A stretch of 64,000 nt of DNA, taken from positions 148,035 through 212,034 of the forward strand of contig JALUXC010000010.1 in assembly GCA_027019165.1 (NCBI GenBank). The letters run 5' to 3'. Under the pieces are notes generated by a model. That model was not told the DNA's origin. It did no database searches and was given only the letters and a program-made list of their open reading frames with translations. Below, in pieces: positions 1 through 10,219 of the stretch; position 1 is the stretch's first letter, and every line of letters begins with the position of its first letter. A program made the position numbers and the translations under genes. This stretch comes from Pseudophaeobacter sp. Lineage in GTDB: Bacteria > Pseudomonadota > Alphaproteobacteria > Rhodobacterales > Rhodobacteraceae.

Positions 1-3000
1 CCATGCAGTTCTGCTTCCCAGTGATCCACCGTCACTGCGCAGATGACCAGGCTCTCCATGTTCATCATTGTCTCGGCCTGACCTTCCGGATCGTAGAGAT
101 ACGCCATGCCGCCGGTCATGCCGGCGCCAAAGTTGGCACCGATCGAGCCAAGGATCACCGCCACGCCACCAGTCATGTATTCACAGCCGTTCGATCCACA
201 GCCTTCGATCACCACCTTGGCGCCAGAGTTGCGCACCGCAAAACGCTCACCGGCGCGACCCGCTGCAAAGAGGTAGCCATCCGTGGCGCCATAAAGCACG
301 GTGTTGCCGACGATAGTATTCTCGCTTGCCACCAGTGGAGAGGCCATCGGCGGACGGACCACGATCATGCCGCCGGACAGACCTTTGCCGACATAGTCGT
401 TGGCGTCACCGGAGACCTCAAGCTTCAGGCCCGGCGCTGCAAAGGCACCCAGCGACTGCCCCGCCGAACCTTGCAGCTTCACGGTCAGATGATCCGGCTG
501 GAAGGAATTGCGCATGCCAAAGTTGCGCACGATGTGGCTGGAGGTGCGCGTGCCCACGGTGCGGTGGGTATTCTGCACCGCATAGGACAGCTGCATCTTC
601 TCGCCGTCTTGCAAGAACCGTGCCGCATCGCGCACGATTTCCGCGTCCAGCGTATCGGGCACTGCGTTGCGGTCCTTGTCGCGGTTGTAGACGATATCGG
701 CCGCGCCATCGACAGTGATCAGAAGCGGGTTGAGGTCGAGATCATCCAGATGCGCCGACCCGCGAGAGACCTGCGCCAGAAGATCTGCACGACCAATCAC
801 CTCGTCCAGAGATCGCGCCCCGATGGAGGCGAGGATCTCACGCACTTCCTGCGCATAGAAGGTGATGAGGTTCACCACCTTGTCCGCATTTCCGGTGAAC
901 TTGGCGCGCAAGGACTCGTCCTGGGTGCAGACGCCCACGGGGCAGGTGTTCGACTGGCATTGACGCACCATGATGCAGCCCATGGCGATCAGCGCTGCGG
1001 TGCCGATGCCGTATTCCTCGGCGCCCATCATCGCGGCCATGACGATATCACGCCCGGTGCGCAGGCCACCGTCTGTCCGCAGGGTCACGCGATCCCGCAG
1101 GTTGTTCATCGCCAGAACCTGATGCGCCTCGGTCAGGCCCATTTCCCAAGGCAGGCCCGCATACTTGATCGACGTCGCAGGCGAGGCCCCGGTGCCGCCA
1201 TTGTGGCCCGAGATCAGGATGATGTCCGCCTTTGCCTTGGCCACGCCGGCGGCAATAGTGCCCACACCGGAAGAGGCCACCAGCTTTACCGTCACCTTGC
1301 AGCGCGGGTTGATCTGTTTCAGGTCATAGATCAGCTGCGCCAGATCCTCGATCGAGTAGATGTCGTGGTGCGGCGGCGGCGAGATCAGGGTCACGCCCTT
1401 GGTCGAATGGCGCAGGCGCGCAATGAGGTCGGTGACCTTCATGCCCGGTAGCTGGCCACCCTCACCGGGTTTTGCACCCTGGGCTACCTTGATCTCCAGC
1501 TCTTCACACTGGTTCAGGTATTCAGCCGTGACGCCAAAGCGGCCCGAGGCCACCTGTTTGATCTTGGCCGAGGGGTTGTCGCCATTGGGTTCGGGCACGA
1601 AGTGTGCCGGATCTTCCCCGCCTTCACCGGAATCCGACTTGGCACCGATGCGGTTCATCGCGACGTTCAGGGTCTTATGCGCCTCGGGCGACAGCGCGCC
1701 AAGGGACATGCCCGGGGTCACGAACCGCTTGCGGATTGCGGTGATGCTTTCCACCTCTTCCAGCGGGATCGCTTTGCCCAGCGGCTTGATGTCCAGAAGG
1801 TCGCGCAGGTGAATCGGCGGGTTGGCCTGCATCTTTTTCGAATACTGCTGCCACATCTGGTAGGAGGCCTTGTTGCAGGCCATCTGCAGCATGTGCATCG
1901 AGGTCGCTTCCCAGGCGTGGGTCTCACCCGATTTGCGCGCCTTGTAGAAGCCGCCGATGGGCAGAACGTTCTGCTGCTCGCCCCATGCGGTGGCGTGGAT
2001 CTCTTCGGCTTTCACCTGGATGCCAGACACACCGATACCGGAAATCCGGCTGGTCATGCCGGGGAAATACTCGGCGCACATGGCGCGAGACAGGCCCACG
2101 GCTTCGAAGTTCAAACCTCCACGGTAGGAGGAGATCACCGAAATACCCATCTTGGCCATGATCTTCAAAAGACCCTGATCGATGGCTTCGCGGTATCGCG
2201 CTACGTTTTCTGTCAGCGAGCCGTCGAGCAGGCCGCGCTCGATCCGGTCGGCCAGCGAATCTTCGGCCAGATAGGCGTTCACCACGGTGGCGCCGCAGCC
2301 GATCAGCACCGCAAAATAGTGCGGATCGATACATTCCGCCGAGCGCACATTGAGCGAGCAGAAGGTCCGCAGACCCTTGCGCGTCAGATGCGAGTGCACC
2401 GCCGAGGTCGCAAGGATCATCGGCATCGCGATTTTGTCCGCATTTGAATGCTGGTCTGTCAGCACGATATGCCCAGCGCCCGAGCGCACCGCCTCTTCGG
2501 CTTCGGCGCGGATGCGCTGCAGGGCTGCGTTCAACGCGCCTTTGCCGGGGGTAAAGGTGCAATCCACCTCTGCCGGGGGCTCATCCAGTGTTTCCACCAG
2601 CTTGTCCCACTGAGAGTTGGCGACAAAGGGGCTTTCCAACACGATGATCTCGGTCTGGGAGCTGTCCTCATCCAGCACGTTCTTGAGGTTGCCGAACCGC
2701 GTTTTCAACGACATCACACGATATTCGCGCAAGCTATCGATCGGCGGGTTCGTGACCTGGCTGAAGTTCTGGCGGAAGAAATGCGACAACGGGCGGTACT
2801 TCTTGGACAGAACCGCAGAGGGCGTGTCATCGCCCATCGAAGCCAGCGTTTCCTTGCCATCCTCGGCCATGGGCGCGAGGATCTGCTCCAGCTCTTCGAT
2901 GGTGTAGCCAGCCGCGATCTGGCGGCGGCGCAGCTCTTCACCGCTGAACAGCGGTTTTTCATTTACCGTGGCAAGGGTCTCATCCAGATCGTTGATCTTC

Positions 3001-4367
3001 TCTACCCAATCGCCAAAGGGCAGCGCGGCGGCGAGTTTGTCCTTGATCTCGGTGTCGTGGTAGAGCTTGCCCTTTTTCATATCCACGGCCAGCATTTGTC
3101 CCGGGCCAAGCGCGCCTTTTTCAACAACGCTGGCTTCGTCGATCGGAACCATGCCCGCTTCGGAGCCTGCGATCACCAGACCATCGCCGGTCACCACATA
3201 GCGCATCGGGCGCAACCCGTTGCGGTCCAGACCGGCGCAGACCCAGCGGCCATCGGTCATTGCAAGGGCGGCAGGGCCATCCCAGGGCTCCATCACCGAG
3301 TTGCAGTAGGAGTACATGTCGCGCCATGCTTCGGGCAGCTCAACCGCCTGCTTCGACCAGCTTTCGGGCACCAGCATGGTTTTTGCCATCGGCGCAGAGC
3401 GACCTGCGCGGACCAGAACCTCGAACACCGAATCCAGCGCCGCCGAGTCGGAGGAGCCGCCTGCGATGATTGGCTTGATGTCGTCAGCATAGTCGCCAAA
3501 GGTCGAGGACGCCATGCGGATCTCATGGCTCTTCATCCAGTTGATGTTGCCCTTGAGCGTGTTGATCTCACCGTTATGGGCCAGCATGCGGAAGGGCTGC
3601 GCCAACCACCACTGAGGGAAAGTGTTGGTCGAATAGCGCTGGTGATAGATCGCAAAGGCGCTTTCGAACCGTTCGTCCATCAGGTCGGGGTAGAAGACGG
3701 CAACCTGCTCGGCCAGCATCATGCCTTTGTAGATGATCGAGCGGCAGGACAGCGACGCGATGTAGAGCCCGCCAATACCGGCGGCAGCAGCGGCCTTTTC
3801 GATCCGGCGACGGATTACATAGAGCTCACGTTCAAAGGTGTCCTCATCCACGCCCTTGGAGTTGGAGATCAGGATCTGCTCGATCTCCGGGCGGGTGGCG
3901 TTGGCTTTTTCGCCAAGGCAGGTCACATCGACCGGCACATGACGCCAGCCGTAGATGTAATAGCCCATGCGCAGGACTTCGGTCTCCACGATGGTCCGGC
4001 ATTTCTCTTGCGCGCCAAAATCGGTGCGCGGCAGGAAGACCTGGCCGACCGCGATCAGCTGATCGGTGTGAGGCTCGTGACCCGTGCGCTTGATCTGGTC
4101 GTAGAAGAAGGGAACCGGGATCTGCACATGGATACCGGCGCCATCGCCCGTCTTGCCGTCGGCATCGACCGCGCCGCGGTGCCAGATCGCTTTCAGCGCA
4201 TCGATGCCGGCCTCGACCACCTTGCGGCTGGCGCTGCCATCCTTGGAGACAACCAGACCCACACCACAGGAAGAATGCTCTTCTTCCTCGGAGTAGAGAC
4301 CGTTTTCGGCCATCCACTTGCGCTTGGCTTCCTCGGCGCGGACCCATTCTGCATCATATTTGGTCAT
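1..4367 (-). CDS. gltB: Glutamate synthase (NADPH) large subunit, 3' end truncated by window edge
   Basis: Reverse-strand reading from ATG at 4367 gives MTKYDAEWVRAEEAKRKWMAENGLYSEEEEHSSCGVGLVV... with the N-terminal glutamine amidotransferase Cys (SSCGVG); adjacent to gltD. Not in the ORF track as a full ORF because it runs off the window. Confidence 0.95.
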   Translation of the reverse strand, partial: MTKYDAEWVRAEEAKRKWMAENGLYSEEEEHSSCGVGLVVSKDGSASRKVVEAGIDALKAIWHRGAVDADGKTGDGAGIHVQIPVPFFYDQIKRTGHEPHTDQLIAVGQVFLPRTDFGAQEKCRTIVETEVLRMGYYIYGWRHVPVDVTCLGEKANATRPEIEQILISNSKGVDEDTFERELYVIRRRIEKAAAAAGIGGLYIASLSCRSIIYKGMMLAEQVAVFYPDLMDERFESAFAIYHQRYSTNTFPQWWLAQPFRMLAHNGEINTLKGNINWMKSHEIRMASSTFGDYADDIKPIIAGGSSDSAALDSVFEVLVRAGRSAPMAKTMLVPESWSKQAVELPEAWRDMYSYCNSVMEPWDGPAALAMTDGRWVCAGLDRNGLRPMRYVVTGDGLVIAGSEAGMVPIDEASVVEKGALGPGQMLAVDMKKGKLYHDTEIKDKLAAALPFGDWVEKINDLDETLATVNEKPLFSGEELRRRQIAAGYTIEELEQILAPMAEDGKETLASMGDDTPSAVLSKKYRPLSHFFRQNFSQVTNPPIDSLREYRVMSLKTRFGNLKNVLDEDSSQTEIIVLESPFVANSQWDKLVETLDEPPAEVDCTFTPGKGALNAALQRIRAEAEEAVRSGAGHIVLTDQHSNADKIAMPMILATSAVHSHLTRKGLRTFCSLNVRSAECIDPHYFAVLIGCGATVVNAYLAEDSLADRIERGLLDGSLTENVARYREAIDQGLLKIMAKMGISVISSYRGGLNFEAVGLSRAMCAEYFPGMTSRISGIGVSGIQVKAEEIHATAWGEQQNVLPIGGFYKARKSGETHAWEATSMHMLQMACNKASYQMWQQYSKKMQANPPIHLRDLLDIKPLGKAIPLEEVESITAIRKRFVTPGMSLGALSPEAHKTLNVAMNRIGAKSDSGEGGEDPAHFVPEPNGDNPSAKIKQVASGRFGVTAEYLNQCEELEIKVAQGAKPGEGGQLPGMKVTDLIARLRHSTKGVTLISPPPHHDIYSIEDLAQLIYDLKQINPRCKVTVKLVASSGVGTIAAGVAKAKADIILISGHNGGTGASPATSIKYAGLPWEMGLTEAHQVLAMNNLRDRVTLRTDGGLRTGRDIVMAAMMGAEEYGIGTAALIAMGCIMVRQCQSNTCPVGVCTQDESLRAKFTGNADKVVNLITFYAQEVREILASIGARSLDEVIGRADLLAQVSRGSAHLDDLDLNPLLITVDGAADIVYNRDKDRNAVPDTLDAEIVRDAARFLQDGEKMQLSYAVQNTHRTVGTRTSSHIVRNFGMRNSFQPDHLTVKLQGSAGQSLGAFAAPGLKLEVSGDANDYVGKGLSGGMIVVRPPMASPLVASENTIVGNTVLYGATDGYLFAAGRAGERFAVRNSGAKVVIEGCGSNGCEYMTGGVAVILGSIGANFGAGMTGGMAYLYDPEGQAETMMNMESLVICAVTVDHWEAELH

Positions 4368-4445
4368 ATCGTTTTCCTTTGCCTGACGGCGGCGCCTCAC
4401 CTTTCAAAAAGGGGCGCGCAACCCGTTTGGGACCGAAGTCTGTTG

Positions 4446-5885
4446 TTATTCCGCTGCCAGGGCAGCTTTTGCGTTGAAGCGTTCGAGGATCGCATCGGCG
4501 CAGTCGCGCCCGTCCTTAATGGCCCAGACCACCAGGCTGGCGCCGCGCACGATGTCGCCCACCGCATAGACACCGGGCAGATCGGTTGCGCCGGTTTTGA
4601 ACTCCGCCTTGACGGTGCCCCAGCGGGTGACCGGCAGTTCCGGCTGACCCCAGAGCGTCGGCAGATCTTCCGGCTCAAAGCCAAGCGCCTTGATCACCAG
4701 ATCGGCCTCTTCCACATAATCGGCACCTTCAATCACCTCGGGAGCCTGACGGCCGGTGGCATCCGGTTGGCCGAGGCGCATCTTCTGCACCATCACGCCA
4801 GAGACTTTGCCATCGCTGTCGACGAACCCTTTGGGCGCAGACAGCCATTCGAAGATGACGCCTTCTTCCTCGGCGTTCTGGGTTTCACGTTGCGATCCGG
4901 GCATATTGGCGCGGTCGCGGCGATAGAGACATTTGACCGAGGTGGCCCCTTCGCGGATCGAGGTGCGCACGCAGTCCATTGCCGTATCCCCACCGCCGAT
5001 CACCACAACCTTTTTGCCTTCGGCATTCAGCTCACCGCTTTCGAACTCTGGCACCGTGTCGCCAAAGCTGCGCTTGTTGGAGGCCGTCAGGAAGTCGATC
5101 GCCTTGACGATACCTGTAGCGCCGCTGCCCGGCATGGACAGATCGCGGGACTTGTAAACGCCGGTGGCGATGATCACCGCGTCATGCTTGCCGCGGATGT
5201 CCTCGAAGGAGATATCCTCGCCCACGTTGCAGTTCATGACAAAGGTCACGCCGCTGTCCTCAAGCAGCTTGTTGCGGCGCATCACCACGTCTTTTTCCAG
5301 CTTGAAGCCGGGGATACCGTAGGTCAGCAGGCCGCCCGCGCGGTCATAGCGGTCGTAGATGGTGACCTGAACGCCAGCCCGGCGCAGCATGTCGGCCGCA
5401 GCCAGTCCGCCGGGGCCGGCACCGATTATTCCGACGCTCTCGCTGCGCTCCTGCAGCGGAGCAACCGGCTTGACCCAGCCTTGTTCCCAAGCCGTGTCGG
5501 TGATGTATTTCTCGACGGCGCCGATGGTGACGGTGCCATGGCCGGATTGCTCGATCACGCAGTTGCCTTCGCACAGGCGGTCCTGCGGGCAGATGCGGCC
5601 GCAGATCTCGGGGAAGGTATTGGTGGCCTGGCTGGTCTCATAGGCCTCTTCCAGCCGTCCGGTTGCGGTCAGGCGCAGCCAGTCAGGAATGTTGTTGTGC
5701 AGCGGGCAGTGAGACTGGCAATAGGGCACGCCGCATTGGCTGCAGCGGCTCGCCTGCTCTTCGGCCTTGGCGGCGGCGAACTCGGCGTAGATCTCGTTGA
5801 AATCTTCCTTGCGTGCCTCGGCGGCCCGCTTTTCAGGCATGTCGCGTTCGATTTTCACGAATTTGAGCATCGGTTGCTTGGCCAC
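4446..5885 (-). CDS. gltD: Glutamate synthase small subunit (NAD(P)-dependent, FAD/Fe-S)
   Basis: 479 aa; CSQCGVPYCQSHCPLHNNIPDW Fe-S motif, GAGPGGLAAADMLRRAG and GGGDTAMDCVRT nucleotide-binding motifs; adjacent to gltB. Confidence 0.96.
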   Translation of the reverse strand: MAKQPMLKFVKIERDMPEKRAAEARKEDFNEIYAEFAAAKAEEQASRCSQCGVPYCQSHCPLHNNIPDWLRLTATGRLEEAYETSQATNTFPEICGRICPQDRLCEGNCVIEQSGHGTVTIGAVEKYITDTAWEQGWVKPVAPLQERSESVGIIGAGPGGLAAADMLRRAGVQVTIYDRYDRAGGLLTYGIPGFKLEKDVVMRRNKLLEDSGVTFVMNCNVGEDISFEDIRGKHDAVIIATGVYKSRDLSMPGSGATGIVKAIDFLTASNKRSFGDTVPEFESGELNAEGKKVVVIGGGDTAMDCVRTSIREGATSVKCLYRRDRANMPGSQRETQNAEEEGVIFEWLSAPKGFVDSDGKVSGVMVQKMRLGQPDATGRQAPEVIEGADYVEEADLVIKALGFEPEDLPTLWGQPELPVTRWGTVKAEFKTGATDLPGVYAVGDIVRGASLVVWAIKDGRDCADAILERFNAKAALAAE

Positions 5886-6120
5886 GGGTGGACTCCCTTA
5901 TTAGCTTGCTACGAGTGTCATAGTTCGAAGCGCGGCGGATTAAAAGTCAACTATGCTGACCTATTTTGCCAGCAGTTTACCTCTGATACCCGGCGCAGCG
6001 GAAATGTACAGCAATTTTAGGACCGAATCGGACCCAAACCATTTGCTTCCCATTTGGGAGCAGATTCACTAAGCAAAAAGCGTATTTAGGCCTTTCCCGG
6101 CCGCATAGGAGCAGCCTGCC

Positions 6121-6924
6121 ATGTCATTGTTTCACCTCGTTCTGGTGGCCCTTATCCAGGGAATTACGGAATTTCTGCCGATATCTTCTTCGGGGCACCT
6201 GATTCTGCTGCCAGCGCTGAGCGGTATGGAGGACCAGGGACAGGTCATCGATGTGGCGGTTCACGTGGGCACATTGGCGGCTGTAATCATCTATTTCTGG
6301 CGGGATGTGCGGACGGGTCTGATCGGCCTGCCTCGTCTCGTAACCGGTCGCGCTGATACAGAAGGCGCCCGGCTGGCGCTTGGGTTGATCATTGCCACTA
6401 TTCCAACCGTGGTGCTTGGGGCCATCCTGCATTTCTCCGGGTTCAGCGATATGCTGCGCTCCACCGCCGTGATCGGCTGGACGATGCTGATCTTTGGGAT
6501 CGTACTCTATATTGCCGACCAAAAGGGCGCCGAGGTGAAAACGGCCCGCGACTGGGGCCTGCGCGATGCGTTGATCATGGGGCTGTGGCAGATGATCGCA
6601 TTGATCCCCGGCACCTCGCGGTCGGGCATTACCATCACTGGCGCGCGGCAGCTGGGCTATACCCGGACCGAGGGCGCGCGGATCGCCATGCTTATGTCCA
6701 TTCCAACCATCCTCGCCTCGGGCATCCTTCTGGGCGCTGAGGTGGCGGTCGAGGCCAATACAGCCCTGATGCGGGACGGGTTGATTGCCGCGGCTTTTGC
6801 CTTCCTGTCGGCCCTAGCCGCGCTGACCCTGATGATGCGGCTTTTGCGCTCTGTCAGCTTTACACCTTATGTGATCTACCGCGTCATTCTTGGGATCATC
6901 CTTCTGGCTGTGGCCTATAGCTGA
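6121..6924 (+). CDS. uppP: Undecaprenyl-diphosphatase
   Basis: 267 aa; ALIQGITEFLPISSSGHL and PGTSRSGITITGARQLG motifs of the BacA/UppP family. Confidence 0.95.
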   Translation: MSLFHLVLVALIQGITEFLPISSSGHLILLPALSGMEDQGQVIDVAVHVGTLAAVIIYFWRDVRTGLIGLPRLVTGRADTEGARLALGLIIATIPTVVLGAILHFSGFSDMLRSTAVIGWTMLIFGIVLYIADQKGAEVKTARDWGLRDALIMGLWQMIALIPGTSRSGITITGARQLGYTRTEGARIAMLMSIPTILASGILLGAEVAVEANTALMRDGLIAAAFAFLSALAALTLMMRLLRSVSFTPYVIYRVILGIILLAVAYS

Positions 6925-6989
6925 AGCCAAAGAAAAAGCGCGGAGCCAATGCCCCGCGCCAATTTCAAAACCCGTTTCCTGGATCGCCG

Positions 6990-7979
6990 TCAGACGTCGC
7001 CGCGCAGATTACGAGCGGATGCGGTCATCTCGTCATACTGCCCGGAGGGGCGGAATTTCCACAGGTAATCGGGCAGGACAGGACCCAACAGCGAGGGCTC
7101 AATTCCCAGATCTGCGAACCCCTTGGCGCCATCGGCCACAACGTTGTCGCGACCCAGGTTCTTGAGCTGGTCGCGGGTCAGCACCTTGTTCTCGATCAGC
7201 TGGAAGCTGACGAACTGCAGGATATCAAAGCCCAGCGCGATGATCCCGGCCACAAAACGCGGCAGAGAGAGCACAATGCGGCGGCGGTGGATCACAGCCA
7301 GCATGTCCTGCATCAGCTCTTCGAAGGTTTTCACCTCAGGGCCGCCCAGTTCATAAACGCCAGGCTCTGCCTGACCCAGAACACCAGCAACAGCCGCACG
7401 AGCCACGTCATCAACGTAGACCGGCTGGAACCGGGTGGAGCCGCCAGCAATCGGCAGGATCGGCGACAGACGGGTCATCCCGGCAAAGCGGTTGAAGAAC
7501 TGGTCTTCGGTACCAAAGATGATCGAGGGGCGCAGGATCACGGCAACCGGAAAGGCCTCTTGCACAGCGGCCTCACCAGCGGCCTTGGTCTGGGCATAGG
7601 CGCTGTCGCTTTCGGCATCCGCGCCAATGGCAGAGATATGCACCATCTGGCCGACGCCCTGCTCCGCGGCGATCCGGGCGATCCGGCCCGCGCCCTCGGA
7701 CTGGACCGCGTCAAAGGTATTCTTGCCCAGCTCATTGAGAACGCCCACGCAGTTCACTACGGCATCGGCCCCCTGCATGACTGCGGCGACCGAAGCGTCA
7801 TCGCGGATGTTGCAGAAAACCGGCTCGACCTGGCCAGGTACCCCGTAGGGTTTCACATGCATCGCCTCATTCGGACGGCGCACGGCGACGCGGACACGCC
7901 AGCCCTCCTTGGCCATGCGGCGCGCGATGTAACGACCGACAAAACCGGATCCGCCATAGATCGTAACCAGTTTGGACAT
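6990..7979 (-). CDS. Complex I NDUFA9-subunit-like NAD(P)-binding protein (atypical SDR)
   Basis: 329 aa; VTIYGGSGFVGRYIARRMAKEGWRVRVAVRRP Rossmann start; NDUFA9-like composition. Confidence 0.85.
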   Translation of the reverse strand: MSKLVTIYGGSGFVGRYIARRMAKEGWRVRVAVRRPNEAMHVKPYGVPGQVEPVFCNIRDDASVAAVMQGADAVVNCVGVLNELGKNTFDAVQSEGAGRIARIAAEQGVGQMVHISAIGADAESDSAYAQTKAAGEAAVQEAFPVAVILRPSIIFGTEDQFFNRFAGMTRLSPILPIAGGSTRFQPVYVDDVARAAVAGVLGQAEPGVYELGGPEVKTFEELMQDMLAVIHRRRIVLSLPRFVAGIIALGFDILQFVSFQLIENKVLTRDQLKNLGRDNVVADGAKGFADLGIEPSLLGPVLPDYLWKFRPSGQYDEMTASARNLRGDV

Positions 7980-8097
7980 CTTTTGGCTCCTGCAGTTAGC
8001 TCTTGTCCCGATCTACCGGCCCAGAGGCTGTCAAACAAGGCGCAATTCACACCCTGCGTTGCAGTTTCGTCATAAATCCCGGGTTTTGAGCAGGGCC

Positions 8098-9831
8098 TTA
8101 CGTCATCGAGAGCTGAAGGTCACGGAAAACGCCGAACAGATATCCTCGGCAACCTAAATCAGCTTGAGCAAATTTCCGTTTGACGACCGCACGTCCCATG
8201 CGTATACGCCGCTTCACGACACCTGCCCAGGTGGCGGAATTGGTAGACGCGCTAGCTTCAGGTGCTAGTGTCCGTATGGACGTGGAGGTTCGAGTCCTCT
8301 CCTGGGCACCATTCCAGACTTTCGGGTCTGACATTCCCCCTAAAGCCTTGAATGGAAACGACATTTCAGGGGTTCTAGGCCCCTGATTTCGGCAGTATTT
8401 GATGTGGGATTTGAATGCCAGTTTCAGCACCAAACGACGGAGATGAATCTGCATCTGGCCAGGTGTTTCCCAGAGTTTCCAAGGGTTTGTCAGGAATGTA
8501 ATCGCTGGTTCTAGTTTTTCTTCGAAGGTGCCCTTGGGTTCAGAGCGTTTCGCGAGTTTTTCGGCCAGGCGGGCCTTGCTTGCTTCGTGATCGGCGATCT
8601 TTTCCTCATATTTCTGAATCACGGTGGTGTTGCTTGAGGCCATGATCAGCTCGAGCAGCCTGTCGATCTCCTTATCGATTTTCCCAATTTGGCGCTTTCC
8701 TTGGCGCAACAGGTCGGCAGCTTGTGCCCGTCGCGCCTGCCAGATGTGGCGGAACATGGCGGAGAGCATGAGAACAGACGCAGGATTGGGCTGGAGCGTT
8801 TTGACGATCTCGCCAATCTCGCCTTCGATCTGATCGCGTTTGATGGATTTTCCGTAAAAGTCGCAGGTTTTGGTCTGACACAGGTAATAGGCATAGGTTC
8901 CGCCATTGCCCTTCGTAAAAGACGAGCGCAGCGGCACCTCACAGCAATCGCAAACGGCGATACCGCGCAGGGCGAATGCATTGCCGATATTCTTGCGCTT
9001 CGGGGCCTTGGCCTTGCCTGTGCGACGCTCTTGCACCTTGTCGAAGGTTTCCAGCGAGATCAGCGGCTCGTGCTGTGCCTTGAGCCAGTTGATCCCGTAG
9101 CGTTCGGAACAAATATGGCCGGTGTATACCGGTTGGGTCAGAATATCGGTCACCCGTTGCTGGGCAAGCTTGCCGTTCTTGAGATGCGGAAAGTCGGGAA
9201 AGGATTCGAAATAGCGCTTGACCTCGGCCTGACTGCCAAATCGACCATTGGCATAACCTTCGAATGCTTCGCGGATGACACCCGCCAGAGGTTCATCCGG
9301 TACGAGGACCTTGCCGTGCCCCTTTTGGGTTTCGTATTTCAGGCCAACGGGCGCACGGTGGACAAAGTAACCTGCCTGCATCCGTGCCTTCATCTTCTGC
9401 GCGACCTGCCGACCATTCTGCTTGCGCTCCAACTCTCCTTGCGCCGCGATGATGGTCTCGATGAACTCTCCTTCGGGACTGTCCTCTTCGAACTTGAAGT
9501 TCAGACAGGCAATTTGCGCACCCCGCGCACGCAGCGCTTCCCGTAGTTCGAGGTGATATTTTGTGGAGCGGGCGAAGCGTTTCGGATCGTCGAACAGGAC
9601 GATAAAATTCTCTTCCGGTTGTGCGTCGAGGAAAGACAGTAGAGCAACCATGCCAGGGCGCTTCATGAAATCTATGCCGCCGCTGATTGTGTCGGGGAAG
9701 GAGGCCACCACTTCCCAGCCTTTGGAGGCCGCAAACTCACGACACCGGGATTCTTGACTGCTTAGCCCATGGCCCGTCGTCTCCTGACCCCGCGAACTCA
9801 CCCGAGAATATATAACAACTTTCTGTCTCAT
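8098..9831 (-). CDS. Large serine recombinase (resolvase + recombinase + zinc ribbon); ORF runs antisense through tRNA-Leu
   Basis: 577 aa; VVIYSRVSSRGQETTGHGLSSQESRCREFAASKGW N-terminal resolvase motif with catalytic Ser; C-x2-C zinc ribbon (VCDCCEVPLRSS...CQTKTC). The C-terminal segment GAQERTRTSTSIRTLAPEASASTNSATWA is the antisense translation of the tRNA. Confidence 0.92.
   Translation of the reverse strand: MRQKVVIYSRVSSRGQETTGHGLSSQESRCREFAASKGWEVVASFPDTISGGIDFMKRPGMVALLSFLDAQPEENFIVLFDDPKRFARSTKYHLELREALRARGAQIACLNFKFEEDSPEGEFIETIIAAQGELERKQNGRQVAQKMKARMQAGYFVHRAPVGLKYETQKGHGKVLVPDEPLAGVIREAFEGYANGRFGSQAEVKRYFESFPDFPHLKNGKLAQQRVTDILTQPVYTGHICSERYGINWLKAQHEPLISLETFDKVQERRTGKAKAPKRKNIGNAFALRGIAVCDCCEVPLRSSFTKGNGGTYAYYLCQTKTCDFYGKSIKRDQIEGEIGEIVKTLQPNPASVLMLSAMFRHIWQARRAQAADLLRQGKRQIGKIDKEIDRLLELIMASSNTTVIQKYEEKIADHEASKARLAEKLAKRSEPKGTFEEKLEPAITFLTNPWKLWETPGQMQIHLRRLVLKLAFKSHIKYCRNQGPRTPEMSFPFKALGGMSDPKVWNGAQERTRTSTSIRTLAPEASASTNSATWAGVVKRRIRMGRAVVKRKFAQADLGCRGYLFGVFRDLQLSMT
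8225..8311 (+). tRNA. tRNA-Leu (anticodon CAG)
   Basis: GCCCAGG...CCTGGGC acceptor stem, CTAGC-TTCAGGT-GCTAG anticodon arm, long variable arm, GGAGG-TTCGAGT-CCTCT T-arm, encoded CCA. Confidence 0.95.
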
Positions 9832-10088
9832 AGCGCCTCCTTATCATTGGAGTTTAACACAGCCGCTCGCAGGACAGCGGTCAGATCGAGGCTTTGTCCA
9901 CCGGTTTCTCGATTGCTGCTCAAGTCCCAGCCAAGATCGACAAAGGCCACCGCGATGTTCCACAGGGTCTCGACGAATTCGATCTTCTCGGCCTCCGTTG
10001 CATCCTCATGTTCGAGGTAGGGAAGCCAATCCTCAAAATCGAGATGGACGCTCGGTTTTGGTGGCGGTGTCGCGGGGGTGTCTTTCAT
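9828..10088 (-). CDS. Small hypothetical protein translationally coupled to the recombinase
   Basis: 86 aa; stop overlaps the recombinase start (ATGA) and AAGGAGG lies just upstream of the recombinase ATG. Confidence 0.7.
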   Translation of the reverse strand: MKDTPATPPPKPSVHLDFEDWLPYLEHEDATEAEKIEFVETLWNIAVAFVDLGWDLSSNRETGGQSLDLTAVLRAAVLNSNDKEAL

Positions 10089-10131
10089 ATGCGGGCCTTT
10101 CGTTTTTGGGTTTCTTGCCTCTCCTCAATTC

Positions 10132-10146
10132 GAACAAAAGAGGAAC
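10132..10146 (-). promoter_or_regulatory. Putative LexA (SOS) box, alphaproteobacterial type GTTC-N7-GTTC
   Basis: GAACAAAAGAGGAAC on the plus strand = GTTCCTCTTTTGTTC on the minus strand, 43 nt upstream of the 86-aa/recombinase operon start at 10088. Confidence 0.6.
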
Positions 10147-10219
10147 ACGCTATGCAAAATTGTGATGCCTGAAAAGGAATATTTTCTTATTTCCCATATA
10201 GTTGTGGATAACTTGGACG

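Noticed and set aside
3-6020. Long plus-strand ORFs (482 aa at 3..1451, 1190 aa at 2448..6020)
   Set aside because: They are antisense to clearly coding gltB/gltD on the minus strand; His/Arg/Gln-rich compositions are typical of shadow ORFs in high-GC DNA.
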